A stretch of 64,000 bases of DNA, from positions 1-64,000 of the forward strand of contig JBBHKE010002680.1 of the NCBI GenBank assembly GCA_037447655.1, given 5' to 3'. Each line of letters begins with the position of its first letter. Position 1 is the first letter of the stretch. This DNA comes from Zygnema cylindricum. Its lineage: Eukaryota > Streptophyta > Zygnematophyceae > Zygnematales > Zygnemataceae. Under the pieces are notes generated by a model. The model was given only the letters and a program-made list of their open reading frames with translations, had not been told where the DNA came from and made no database searches. Both the position numbers and the translations under genes were made by a program. Positions 1-11,333 of the stretch are shown piece by piece.

Positions 1-1263
1 ATGAGGGGAAGAGGAAAAGTGGGAGGGAAGGGAGAGGGAGAGGGGGGGCGAAATATGGAGGAGGGGGGGGGTGAGAGCGAGGGGGATGTCTTAGAATTGC
101 CATTTGTAAAAGAAAAGTTGAATGTTTAGAAAAGGTTTAGGGGTAACAGTTATTTTGGTAACTAAGGGATTTTTCTTCATTTCTGAACATCCAGCATATG
201 TGGAGATTGGGTAGTTTGAGTAGTCTGTCCAAATTCTTAGATGTCATTTTAACACTAATCCTGATTGTGAATGACATTTGAAAAAGGCCGTTGTTATTTC
301 CAGTGTTTCAAATTCCTTAAAATCTACAGTTGGTGGCTAACAATTGCTGACTTGGTTCAAATTCAAATAATCCATAAAATGTTGTCTGTTTTTATGTGTT
401 CTTTGATTTTTTGAGTTTTTTAGGTTATTTTGGCTTTTATGGGAATATGTTCCTTGAATAAACCGCAGAGTTTAAAGACAGTCGCTTTGTTTTTTGAATC
501 TTCAAATATTATTCTTGTTACCTTTGTAAATATTTCCTTTTTCAACATTTTTTTTGAATTTTGATTCAAGTCATACGAAGAATTAGTTTTTGTCTGAAAA
601 TCAATAAATATGTTCTTTTGTCCTGATAAATGACAAAAAGGTTTGAATGGAACAAATATCTCGCACTCACCACCGACTTTTGAGGAGGAAATTCAAATAG
701 CTTCCGACCTATATGGTGGACAAAAGGTTAAAATAATCCAATTATATTCTTAAGTAAATATTTTTTCACAATTGTTTTCACTGTTCACACCTATTTATAC
801 CTGAATGATCTAAAAGAAGTCAAAAGAAATAATGAGTATTCTCTTTAATATGTATAGAATTCACGAACATTCTCACGATTAAAGGCAACTGGAATTGCCG
901 AAATAAGACATTCGGAAACACAAAAAAAAAAAAAACTGTCGTTTTGATTTAGATATTTAAAATTCATATGTCATCAACGATCACCTAATTTTCAAAATGA
1001 CTTGACGTTTTTTTCATTACTAAACACATGTTACAATCATAATCTAAGTAGAAACAAGTTGAAAAATGTCGAAAATCAGGTTTCTACAAAACCTTTTGAA
1101 CCTCGTCACTATTATTCCCACAACAAACCAACAATCATTTATCTTTATAAAACAATTCTCAAATGTGAGTTTCCTCGAGGGTTTCCTAAACCTACCTACA
1201 TATCTGTCTTAACTGATCCACCAAAGTCAAAAACAAAAACAAAAAAAAGCTGTAAAAAAAACC

Positions 1264-4209
1264 CTAATCGTCGTTGTCATCCTCCCCTTGTCTTTGCTCA
1301 TGTTGAGATACAAGCCTCTCCACATATTCTCTTTCCACTCTTTCCTTTACTCCCTTGGATCCCTCTTCACCAGGCCCCACCAAAACCGGCCCTACTTGAC
1401 AAAGTGTGAAAGCAACATCTGCAAATTAAAAAAAAAACCGAGGTCAAAAAACAAATATATACACCCTAAAAGCCTTGAAAGTGATAAAACATTGCAACAA
1501 AATGAAAAAACATAAAAGGTAAAACAATAAAATGTAACGATAAAATAATAAAACATCAAGATAAAGTGATAAAATATCACAAAAAAAGGATAAAAGACAA
1601 CAGCGAAACGATAAAACATCCTTGCAGTAGGTCCTTCGCTGGTCTCAAAATGCAACAAGTCAAGAATTCAGAAAGGGTTTTGAATTTTAAAATTGCGAGA
1701 GACAATCACACAACTAAAAGGAAGGTAGAGAAAACATAAGCTAACAGAATTTCTAGTTTTGGAAACGATAAAGAAGTCCCATAGGTCAAGAATTCTCATC
1801 TCAATTGGACGAAAAAACAAGAAAAGGCTACAGAGTTCGTTGTAAAAGCAGCATGCATGAGCCTCACCTTCTGGAGTACACCGAGTATTCCCAAACTTAT
1901 TCATTCCAACTAAAGTTGCTTTTACTTGAGAGGAGTTGTATACAATTAGGGTTGGGAGGTTGCGATCCGGGTAATTTTTTATACACTCTGTCGAAATCAT
2001 TTTAACAAACTTCGTTCCCGAATATTTCTCGGCAAGTTCCTCCAAACATTGCCCTAATATTGCACATTCCCGTATACTGCACGTAAAGTAATATATCATT
2101 TTAAAAAGCAAGAAAAGAAAGTAAAAACGCGTCCCTTTCATGGAGAGAGTAAACAGAAGAGTAAGAAACACAAAAAATCATCATACACAACAACCGGCGA
2201 TGTGAAATGTCAGGAATGTGGATAAAAAAAACATAAACCATAAGTCCAAAGAATTGTCAGTCATTTCTCACTTATCCTTGTCAAGAAAAGCATCCAAAAT
2301 GTTAAGATTTTCATCACTAAACAAAAAAAACGATAACTCGAGACATTAAAAATGGCGCATAATGTCAAATAAATCCATAAATTTATGAACAAGGTAGGCA
2401 TAAAAAAAAGAGTTGGAAACTTTTAACACAATGTAATGATTAAGTTATGATTCAGCAGCCACAAGACAAAAACCTTGTAAAACTTTAAAACTTAGATGAG
2501 CCACCAAATTTTTGATCCTCTATATTGTTGCAATATCTCTCAATTGTTTAACATCTTAACTTTACAACAAAATGTGTGAGAGGTAAAGAAGAATGATGAA
2601 TTTTGGTTTCGAAAAAAAAATCTTGAAAAGAAAAAAAAAAAAAACCGTACAAAATTCATTCCTGTAATCACATTAATCAGATCCGTCGGTAAAAGAAATG
2701 TTAAAAACAAAACTATATCAAAAATATATCCAACTTTTGTTAAATCATACGCATCCTTTGTCCAATTTATATCCTATCTAACACGCCCTTTATCCAATTC
2801 TTTATCCAATGTTTAACAAAATTTGTATCCATTTTTACACAAAATTAATACGAGTTTCATCCAATTTTACCCAACAATTTTTATCCAATCTGTATCCATA
2901 TTTTCCCCAAATTATAGCCAAACTACCACCCACTTTACCCAAACTTTACCCACATTACCCGAACTTTACACAAACTTTACCCAAACTTAAACCAATCTTA
3001 CCCGTCTTTGAAGAGATGAACCACCACCCATACATCCGGCGGTGCCTGGGATACCTCTCGAACAAAATCTTGTTTCTTTATGAGCTCCACACTTCCAAAT
3101 CTCGGTTTTGTTTTTGCGTCCTTTAATTCCGCTAGTCGCTTTCTCCTGTTTATGATAATAATACACCATGAACCGCTAGCAGCGTTAAGAATTAATTACT
3201 ATGCTAGCGTTAACAATTATATTTCTACTATAAACAATGTGGAAGATTGTGAATTGCAAAAAAAAAAAAAAGCGTTAGAGAAAAAAATTAAGCTTGATAA
3301 TGCTATTTCGTATTCAGTAGCCAATAAAGAGGGACAGAGTTAGTGTTATTAACACTGACAGTAATTAACGGTGTAGTAGTTAATTACTAGACATTGTCCA
3401 GATGATTCCAACACTGATCAATTATATCCAATAATTCCAATAACTAGCCTATTATTCCCAATACTTCTAGTAATTCCAATACGAGGACTTAAGACGAAAA
3501 AACCTTACAATTTTTAAGATTCGAAATACAAAAATTGATGGTTCAGATAATTTATGTAAGAGAAAATAGCTGAGGATGAGGATACTTCATTATGCCATTT
3601 ATTTTGAAATTTATTTTGACATTTCCTTTGACACTTACTTTTGAACTTTATTTTGACGTTTCTTTCGACATTTAATTTTGAAATTTATTTGGACGTTTAA
3701 ATTGACGTCAATTTACTGCTTTTAGGCAATAATATTCAACCTACCTTCAACTACTCTCCAAAAACAAAATACAACATAGATTACAAGCTCCTTTTCTAGA
3801 GGTTCATCATTCAACCTCACCTTCAACTACTATCCAAAAGCCCAAAAACCAGAACCGAAAACTCAAAAACAAAAACCAAAAACCCAAAAAAACAAAAAAC
3901 AAAGAAATAAAAAAAAAACGATGCAAACAAGGTCAAAACAAAGTCAGAACAAAGCAAAAAAATAAAATTACTGCACCTGTATTCTTCCAGAAACCGGTCA
4001 TCATCCAATTCATCTTCAATCTCTTCAAGCTCTTCTTCACTCTTCTGTTTTATCCATTCTTTGTCTTTCTTCTCTTCCTCTACTGGCCGCCATGGTTCAT
4101 TAGGTTTTGGTTTCTCCCTAGGCGCCAAATTTCCATACTTAACCATCAGATCTTCCCATTCTGTAGTCGTACCTTCTTTATCTTTATACACAGTATGGTA
4201 CTCACTCAT
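1264..4209 (-). CDS. Phosducin-like protein (PDCL2/PDCL3, VIAF-type), 4 exons
   Basis: Exons, read on the minus strand, are 4209-3977, 3145-3002, 2076-1868 and 1418-1264. They total 741 bp and encode 246 aa plus TAG. Every intron is GT-AG and phases agree (2, 2, 1). Exon 1 gives the conserved acidic N-terminus (MSEYHTVYKDKEG, then EELEEIEDELDDDRFLEEYR). Exon 2 gives the PRFGSVELIKKQDFV and VWVVVHLFKDG block. Exon 3 carries the thioredoxin-fold core with CLEELAEKY, TKFVKM and NYPDRNLPTLIVYN. Exon 4 gives a charged tail ending in DDNDD. Family knowledge: these cytosolic proteins are co-chaperones of the CCT/TRiC chaperonin in actin, tubulin or G-beta folding; they have a thioredoxin fold but no redox CXXC, and none is seen here. 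Length matches the family (about 240 aa). The gene looks intact. The PDCL2 versus PDCL3 assignment is not resolved. Confidence 0.93.
3162..3375. mobile_element. TA-flanked MITE, copy A (in PDCL-like intron 1)
   Basis: The ends are inverted: TACACCATGAACC on the left and, in reverse, TACACCGTTAATT on the right. The element is about 214 bp with no coding capacity and matches four other copies in the window (7802, 12864, 14951, 18993). TA at both ends suggests a Tc1/mariner-type TA target site. It ends only about 17 bp from the acceptor of exon 2 of the phosducin-like gene, so it supplies part of that intron's 3' end. Confidence 0.6.
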
Positions 4210-4395
4210 ATCTTCGGATTGTTAAAAAAAAAAAAAGTGAGAGCAAAAAACAAAATACAGAAAAAAAAACAGGAAACAGTAATCAAGAAGGAAAAAGAGA
4301 GAGAAGAAGAACGATAGGAAGAGGAAAAGAAAAAAACGTCAAGAAATATGGTAGTGGAAGAAGAAAAAAGCCCGTGCAGGAAGCTTTTGTATCAA

Positions 4396-4450
4396 GGTTT
4401 TAGGGTTAGTACATGAGATAGATACGCCAAGAAATTGAAGAAAACCCTAA
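4396..4450. promoter_or_regulatory. Telo-box motifs upstream of the phosducin-like gene
   Basis: TTTTAGGGTT lies at about 4399 and AAAACCCTAAAA at about 4441, roughly 190-240 bp upstream of the ATG at 4209. Between them and the ATG is a purine-rich plus strand, i.e. a CT-rich 5' leader on the coding strand. AAACCCTA telo-boxes with CT-rich leaders are common in plant promoters of growth-related genes. A promoter role here is inferred. Confidence 0.4.
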
Positions 4451-5026
4451 AATCTTGAAAACGGTCAACGTACTGAATAGTGAATACTATAAACAAAACG
4501 TGCGCGCATTCTGTGCGAAACCAAGAAACCGTGTGAAAAAATATTTAGTGCGCACGTTTCCGCTGGTACCGTACACTACAGTACAGTACGCGTATCGCTA
4601 TGCGTTATTAGTAGAACACACAATAGCGATACTTTTTGGCCCCCCGGGGTGCCGAAGACGTCCGCGACCGCTCGTTTAGGGTTTATTTTTTCTCTTTTTG
4701 TTATTTTTTTATTAAAAAAACAACCCAAAACACAAAACCCTATTTCTCGTACCCGATCCCGAGAGGTGCCAAATGTCGGCGCGAGGTGCCGCGAGGTGCC
4801 GAAGGTCCCACACTTGTATGGGGGCTTGTTCGATACCCATACTGTACAGTACAGTACAGTTCTGTAACATTACTGTACTTTACAGTACACAGTGTATTGC
4901 TATTAGGGCGTGTCCCATGTGTTCAAGTAAGGGTTCTTTTCCGTCGTTTTCACAGAAAATGGGACTTCCAACGAGAAAATATTACGCCGTACGAAAAATG
5001 GGCAAAAACACAAGTACATTTTGCGT
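4451..5026. other. Spacer rich in CAGTA/GTAC repeats, no gene
   Basis: The open frames here overlap, lack family resemblance and are probably chance. The segment contains two clusters of short CAGTAC-type repeats (about 4573-4590 and 4849-4893) in partly inverted arrangement, and a GGGCGTGTCCCATGT motif near 4906. That motif resembles the inner ends of the hairpin at 6637-6874. This may be debris of small DNA transposons. Confidence 0.4.
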
Positions 5027-5034
5027 CATCTTGA

Positions 5035-5926
5035 TAGTGTTGTGTATCGGTAAGGATTTGCCGATAACCGATATGGGCCTTTTTTCGGGTATCCGATAAT
5101 CTATATATTGGTACGATATATCGTTATCGGTGTTATCGCCAATAAATAACCGATATTTATCGGTTATTATCAGCGATAACACCGATATCGATAACTATCA
5201 GCGATAGCTGTACAGAGCGTACAGATAAATGTACGGCCAGTACACTCAACTGTACGTGTTATTCCCCGGGCGTGTACAAGCACAGAAAGTAGAGTAGCCG
5301 CCATAAGATCTGTACGGTTTTCATACAGATCTAGTAAAAACGATGTAGCTTTCACATGCGACGCCATGGCTTTATCCCTTTATTCCTTCAGATCCACTGG
5401 GGAACTACCACATGTCAATCTGTAGGCTTTTTCGGCAAAAGCTGCCAAAAGAGCCATTCCGGGATGTCGGCGCTCACTCTGGCTGTCCGCCCGTGTTTTC
5501 TCATTCCAAATCGTCTGTTCGATTCCGGCGGCGCGCAGAATGTTATTTTGCGTCCGTTATACTTCGTGTCCGCCGTCCTTTTTCCGTTCCATGTTCACCA
5601 GTTTGTCAGCACAATTCCGTACGTTGTCGTAAAATTTCTGTTCAGTTAACCGGCCAACGTTTATGTGTTGCGCTGTCCGTAATAAAATGCAGTTAAATGG
5701 GGACGGAACAGATTCTTAAACGTGGCATGCCACGCTATTGAAAGTCAATAATATAATACAGTATGTTATAAAGTACTATTATATGCATACTATATTTTTT
5801 TAAGTTATCGCCGATATGGAATTTGTTGGTCTCAGACCAATATATCGAAACCTCTAATCGTTCGATAATCGATAACTATCGGTATTAGTGTTATCGCGAT
5901 AACTGTTTTACCGATACACAACACAA
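5035..5926. mobile_element. hAT-like non-autonomous DNA transposon (MITE)
   Basis: The left end TAGTGTTGTGTATCGGTAA is matched in reverse complement by the right end (TTGTGTTGTGTATCGGTAA), 18 of 19 bases. Flanks CATCTTGA and CATCTTGG form an 8-bp duplication with one mismatch, as expected for hAT transposition. Subterminal zones (5060-5215 and 5810-5905) are packed with CGATA/TATCG motifs, many as short palindromes, as in subterminal transposase-binding repeats of hAT elements. No transposase is encoded in the 892 bp, so mobility would need a transposase supplied from elsewhere. Confidence 0.75.
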
Positions 5927-6636
5927 CATCTTGGAACTTGGAAGGTACGGCAATTTGGGGTTATTATCATCGCTACCCACTTCGAGCTCATCTTCACACT
6001 TGCACTGGAATGAAACCGCGACCTGATTTTAATCAAAATACTACCCTATTGACGAAATAGAAAACCTGGATTGCACGCGTCAAACGTTTTCAAAAAAAAT
6101 TGCACGAAAGAAAGTACACGCTATTTTTTTCACTGCTTGTCACGCGCATGCACATAAGAAAATGACAAACATGTACGGTAAAAAAATTGCAAGGGTCTCA
6201 TACCTCCACTTTCCTTCATGGGTCCTTTGCAAAATTTTACGCTGTCCTCGTCTCTCCCCCTCTTTCTCACTCGACCACTCCTCTTTCTCTCTTATGCACA
6301 CGAGATGCAGCAATAATAGTATCAAATGAAAGATATATATTTTTTTTCTTTTTTTTAAATATTTTTGGTCTAAGTTTGATGGCATATCGAATGATAAAAT
6401 ATAAGAAAACGAAATAGGGAAGCCATGGCTGAAAATCTACGTACTGATGACGTCACATGGTAGCATGACTGCGCTATATCACAAAACCCTAAACATCTAC
6501 AACGTCACAAAAACCTCGACGTCTACAATCGTCGCCGTTTTTAGGAAGTTTCGTAGTCGTCTACATTTCGTTTCGTAGACTATCGCACATTTTGTAGACG
6601 TCTATAACTGTCATATAATTGAAGAAATGAACGCGC
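5927..6636. other. Spacer without recognisable gene
   Basis: Open frames on both strands (for example 6140-6385 minus) are low complexity and unlike any family I know. A telo-box (AAAACCCTAAAC) lies near 6483. Short CGTAGAC/GTCTACA words recur between 6490 and 6605. I see no exon here that joins either neighbouring gene. Confidence 0.4.
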
Positions 6637-6874
6637 AAGTAACGATTGACATAGGCACACTTTGAAAAGTACACCGTAAAATTTGCGCTGAATTCCAAAG
6701 TAACGTTTCAAAGTTTCGGTTATATGGGGACACGCCCTTAGTCTATTACACAGTGTACTAGATTGCATTTTAAGGGCGTGTTCCCATGTAACCAAAACTT
6801 TGAAACGTTACTTTGGATGTTAGCGCAAATTTTACGGTGTACTTTTCAAAGTGTGCCAATGTCAATCGTTACTT
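6637..6874. repeat. Near-perfect long hairpin (104-bp arms, 30-bp loop)
   Basis: The arms 6637-6740 and 6771-6874 are reverse complements with 7 mismatches by eye (about 93%) and no gaps; the loop is 6741-6770. The arm ends facing the loop are CACGCCCTTA and TAAGGGCGTG. Coding is absent. It is either a fold-back MITE, two element ends placed head to head, or a hairpin-RNA locus. Equal arm length without indels points to a recent origin. Confidence 0.85.
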
Positions 6875-7509
6875 CGAATATGTGACAGGTGTAGACGTCG
6901 CCAATATCTTTCGACACCTGTAGACGCCAACAAACTGCGGACATTTGTACACTACAACGAGCTCTTGATAATTGACATACTGGGAACATTTGTAGACGCT
7001 AAGGTTTTCCTGCATTACTTTGTCAGTGGCATAGATTTCTGGATGCCGCTAGACTAAGCAAGGCGGCGGGCGATGACACTCATCTTGCCCAAAAAATGGC
7101 GACGTCGTGTAAAAATGGATCTGCGAGATTCAAAAGCCTGCCATCAGAAAATGAGGATGTGGTTGAGATTTATTTGACCACAAAATCCCTTTTTTGTGTT
7201 CTGTCCGCATATGCCGTTGGTTTGTTACCAATTCTCGTTTTCAAGGCGCCGCGTTTTTTCAATTCTAAATTTTGTAACTTCACTCTAATATGCACACAAT
7301 ATGACACTAATTTGTTGTTGTTTTGTGAAACATTACCCATTTTAGAATAAAACTTAACTCTAATATGCGTCTCGTTCGTTTAAAGGTCTGGTATTACCGT
7401 TATGTACCCTAAAAAACCCTTTGATAGGGTAAACATATATACTATTAATCTCGCAGGATCTGAAATAGAGTTAAAATGGCACAGTATTAGACTTAGCTAT
7501 CCGCGACTA

Positions 7510-7512
<3 letters not shown>
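6875..7512. other. Spacer; possible orphan first exon at 7096
   Basis: An ATG in good context (AAAAAATGGCG) at 7096 opens a 84-codon frame starting MATSCKNGSARFKSLPSENE. I do not recognise it, and after about 35 residues the frame looks like non-coding AT-rich DNA. It could be a first exon of an unseen gene or chance. No linked splice partner was found. Confidence 0.25.

Positions 7513-7574
<62 letters not shown>
7513..7574. repeat. (TA)n microsatellite
   Basis: About 60 bp of uninterrupted TA dinucleotides, ending in TATACACAC. It produces the artificial tyrosine-isoleucine frame at 7402-7608. Such tracts are slippage-prone and length-variable. Confidence 0.97.
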
Positions 7575-7579
<5 letters not shown>

Positions 7580-7801
7580 TACGTTTATGTAGCATGGACA
7601 GTTTTTAGCATGTGCACATGTTATCAGTTCACACAGACACACACAAAAACGAACGTATGAATGTATGCGAACGCCTATTTTAGAAACTGGACTCCGCTAT
7701 TTTTCCAAGCGCAGCTCTGTATGCGACCGACATAAGTTAACCACAATTTCCGTACGGATGTCGGTAACGAAGCACACTGTTGCACGAACAAACTAAATCC
7801 G

Positions 7802-7972
7802 TACACCACACTATTAATGAATCCAGTACGGTCATACCATTGACGCTATTTTACTAGAACCGTAATTAATGTCAAAGATAAATTAGATTCAATCACTGTA
7901 TTTCGGGTATCAATGTCAAAATTTTGGGGTGCCGATATAGCGTTTATAAGGCTAATAACGATTCACGGTGTA
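7802..7972. mobile_element. TA-flanked MITE, copy B
   Basis: It begins TACACCACACTATTA and ends ATTCACGGTGTA. The reverse complement of the right end, TACACCGTGAATCG, matches the family terminus. About 171 bp, non-coding. Same family as copies at 3162, 12864, 14951 and 18993. Confidence 0.55.
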
Positions 7973-8436
7973 GCGCGATGTGTTAATGGCCAGTAATCAA
8001 GCTGTCATCTACAAAAATGTATGATTTATCGCAAATTGTACATTGTTTTGTACGATTGATTTGATGTACGAACCCGAAAAAGCCGGGGATTCGGTTCTCG
8101 AAGAACTTCAGATTATGGTACGGTACAATTACCATTTCGATTCCACGTGTCCCTTTCAATTCACAGCGCCGCAAAGAATCACATGTTTGTCTTAGAGCGT
8201 TGTTCCATTAGGCGGTCTCAGTAAATGTCAAAAATTCGTTTACTGAAACCATCGTTCCATTGTGTCGGGTTAGTAACTGACATTTTATTTTCGTGGCAAA
8301 ACTAGATTGGTCCACGCAATAGATGAATAAGATTTTTGAAGTCTTCAAAGAATCTCTGACAGCAAACTGTGACCACATATTCGTACTGGCGAAGGTAAAA
8401 AGTGACTTGTACGACGTATTGAATAAAATCTGTACG

Positions 8437-8472
8437 ATAAAAAACCCTAAAAACCCTAAAAAACCCTGAAAA
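8437..8472. repeat. Interstitial telomere-like repeats
   Basis: Degenerate copies of AAACCCTA in tandem (AAAACCCTAAAAACCCTAAA and following). This is the Arabidopsis-type plant telomere unit, here as a short interstitial or telo-box cluster about 30 bp ahead of an ATG at 8500. A promoter element is possible. Confidence 0.6.
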
Positions 8473-8499
8473 ACTTAAGATTTGTAAAAGCGTACGAAA

Positions 8500-8607
8500 A
8501 TGTCAAAATGGTTTAGTGGATGGCAACAGACGCGTGAAACAATATCCTCCGTCAAAGATTTTATTGCGGCTTCCGGTGGCCTCGCATCCTCCCTGGCGGA
8601 AGGCACA
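8500..8607 (+). other. Candidate first coding exon, unrecognised
   Basis: ATG at 8500 in context GAAAATGTCAAAATGG starts a frame MSKWFSGWQQTRETISSVKD followed by an Ala/Ser-rich stretch. Composition is protein-like for about 35 residues and then loses that character. Telomere-like motifs lie just upstream. It could be the 5' exon of the transporter gene that begins at the acceptor before 11277, but I found no donor that proves this. Chance remains possible. Confidence 0.25.
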
Positions 8608-8937
8608 TGTCATATGCGACGTGTACCCACCTGGTCGCGCAGCTGTCGTGGATATTTGTTTACTTTTCTACGAGGCACGATGCTATTCGTTCAGGCGCTA
8701 AGAATTGACCTAATCCGGGCCACTTGTTGCGAACTGAAAGTGTCAGACTATGGAGTATCCGATTATGCATCCGACGGTCCACGTTTACGGGGCGTAAACG
8801 TGGAGAATCAAATCCCTCATACAGTAGGCTTGTTTTCTGACATTTTATTTTTTTGGTACGGCACTGTACGAAAGAGTACGGCTTTCAGTAGACAACGGCA
8901 TTTTTCCCCTAATGGAATCTTACCCTTAAAAGAATAA

Positions 8938-10670
8938 TCTGTTAGGACACGTGACGAAGCAGGAAGTGAATATAGCATGGCCGTCCAATTTGTGTTCCGC
9001 GGACGGCCGAGATCTTGGTCCTCTTACAGCATACAGGATTTTTTAGCAACAATCTTAGGATTTTAAGAGTGCTCATCGTCAGCCAACCGTAAATTAGAAA
9101 GTAAGGGTACCGTCCGCAGAATGCAAACTAAACATCTAGGAGTGTGGTGACCACGTTGCCGTGTTCTGCCACGTAAAAATACAATATCGACATGGACAAA
9201 TAGGCCAAAAATACTCTTGTTTCTATTGCGCAAAACGTTAATACCTTGTAACTTACACAATCATTGATATTTTGATATTTTTTAGTTCTTTTTTTTGCGT
9301 TAGATCTCGTTGCTCTTCTACTTCATGCCTGCCAAAATTCAATTTTTTTCTGGTCTAATTGTTTGTCCACTTTGAAAAGCGCCCCGTTTTGCGGGAAGTT
9401 TTTGACTTTTTTTGTCACAGAGTACTTTGGTCAGTTTGGCGTGCTTTCCATGTCACAAAGGCTTGGCTTGTGAATAGCGATAGAGGCGCAAGAACGGACT
9501 AATTTGCCAGGTGAATTTCGGTTCATTTACTTCCAGCTCTACTGTAGTGTTCATGTACGGAACAGCAACGGATCTAAGGCGGGTGTGGTCCGCTCTATTT
9601 ACACTTCTACATTGCAGTGTTGAATAATGGTCAAGGTTTTGCCAGAGAAACTTATAATCACGCCAGTGTAATAACTGCTCGGTAAAACCAATTCAAGTTA
9701 ACGAGGAGGAATAATAATTAGTTTTTTGCTTTGCTAGTTGCAGGTGTTGGTGATACTTAAAGAAAACTGGGAGTTAGGATAAAATATGAAAATGCCTTTT
9801 TTCAATTTGTACAGTTTTTCAGAATGTTTCTGATAAAGATAAGACGGTAGATGTGGTTTGCTGAAACAAACCATTCCAAATCATTTTGCCAAAAAAATGA
9901 GATGTAAGGCTCGAGTCGTTCTTTTGACGCCGTTAGTGTAGGCTTTATGCTTGCATATGTATTCTCAATGCTAAACATTATTTTGTGTATGATCTAATTA
10001 TTTTGTGTATTTGTGTCATTTTGGCAAAAATGACATTTGTTCAAAGTTCCAGTTTGCCTTTTAGTCTGTCTATTGAAGGTAGGTCATTGATGTATGGATG
10101 AACAATATGGATAATGTGCGTATGTATGCTACATTCTTCTCCCTCTTTATATATAATTTGTTATTCATACAATGTATGGATATTCTGGATAATATGATGA
10201 CTTTGACAGAGGTCAAATTGATGTTCTTTTCTTGCCACCAGTTTTGTCAGGACTTGTAGTAAGGTGAATCGAGCTACAAAATTTAAGCTTTATAACTAAA
10301 ATTGCAATCAATCTGTGTTCAGTTTCCATGATAATGCTTGCTTTTCACTGAAATCCTCAAGATTTAAAGCCTGGAATTTTTAATGAAGAAATCACCTATC
10401 TTGTGTAACGTTATTTTATCGTTCTTTTATGTGAAATCATTATTTTTTAAAATCAGATCTTGAAATTCGTTATTGACGTCATAGATTTTAGACGACTGGC
10501 TAATGGCTTGCATTTTCTGAGTCACACTTTATTAATATTTGAGGAGAGGTTCTGGAATGTTGAGACTAGTGACAAAAACAGAAACATATCATTTGTCAAA
10601 CATGAAATTGTTGGAAGATTTTGAAGGGAGTTGTTGCTCAAAAGTTTGTTAAATGTCTGGCATTGATGAT
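8938..10670. other. Intergenic spacer, nothing recognisable
   Basis: AT-rich sequence with only short, unrelated open frames on both strands and no domain resemblance. If the transporter gene has distant 5' exons, this would be intron or promoter. Confidence 0.4.
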
Positions 10671-10675
10671 ATAGA

Positions 10676-10850
10676 AAGGTGAAACGAGAGGTAGAGAGGG
10701 AGAGAGGAAGGGAGGGGAGGGGAGGAGTGAGGGAGGGAGGGGGGAAAGGAGAGAGAGGGAGGAGGGGGAGAGGAGAGAGAGGGAGGGGGGGAGGGGAGAG
10801 AGAGTGAGGGAGGGAGGGAAGAGAGTGAGGGAGGGAGGGGAGAGAGAGTC
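10676..10850. repeat. Purine-strand tract (GGGA/GAGA)
   Basis: About 175 bp composed almost only of G and A on the plus strand, with GGGAGG and GAGAGAG words. The complementary CT strand yields artificial Ser/Pro/Leu frames. It lies about 600 bp upstream of the first recognised transporter exon. Such mirror-like polypurine tracts can form triplex DNA and may be promoter or intron sequence. A similar shorter tract opens the window (1-90). Confidence 0.85.
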
Positions 10851-11333
10851 GCTTTCCAAGTTGAGTGATGAATGTCCAATATTTAAAGCAACCAGGTATT
10901 CTTAATCAATCGTGCGCAAAAATTTATTCCGGAAGATTGCTTTCTGTGTTCTTAGAGATTGGTTATCATATCACATTTTGTATCTCGGTGTTTCTTTCAA
11001 AGAATGACAGTGTCTAACTCTGTCTCTTGCATTTTTCTTGTGTTTGCACAAACAGCTTTCTTGTTTTTAGTTTAGCTCATTAACACTTGTTAAGTTTCTG
11101 ATTCTTCATTATTGCTGCATTGAAATTGCAGGTTATTCAGTGTAAGTAACTTGCTTATAATTACTCCGGTAAAACATGTGCTTGTTGTCATTCATTTTTT
11201 ACTCTCTTTCAGGAAGTCAGAAAGCTTTAGGCAGAAAACCTCTTAATTCCAACTATGTGCAATACTTATTTTGCAGAACGTATTTGCTGGAGAATCAACA
11301 AATGGCAATGTAACTGCTCTTGTTTCGACACCT

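Noticed and set aside
7402-7608. Frame with a long Tyr-Ile run
   Set aside because: Translation of the (TA)n microsatellite.
8820-8940. Possible inverted-repeat partner of 8197-8300
   Set aside because: Only short shared words (TGACATTTTATTTT as a direct repeat); no convincing terminal repeat.
10638-10879. Two Ser/Pro/Leu-rich minus-strand frames
   Set aside because: Translation of the purine tract complement; compositional artefact.
11271-11333. Using 11271 as the transporter start
   Set aside because: The codon is TTG inside an intron acceptor (TTTTGCAG); the first in-frame ATG in the exon is 11334.
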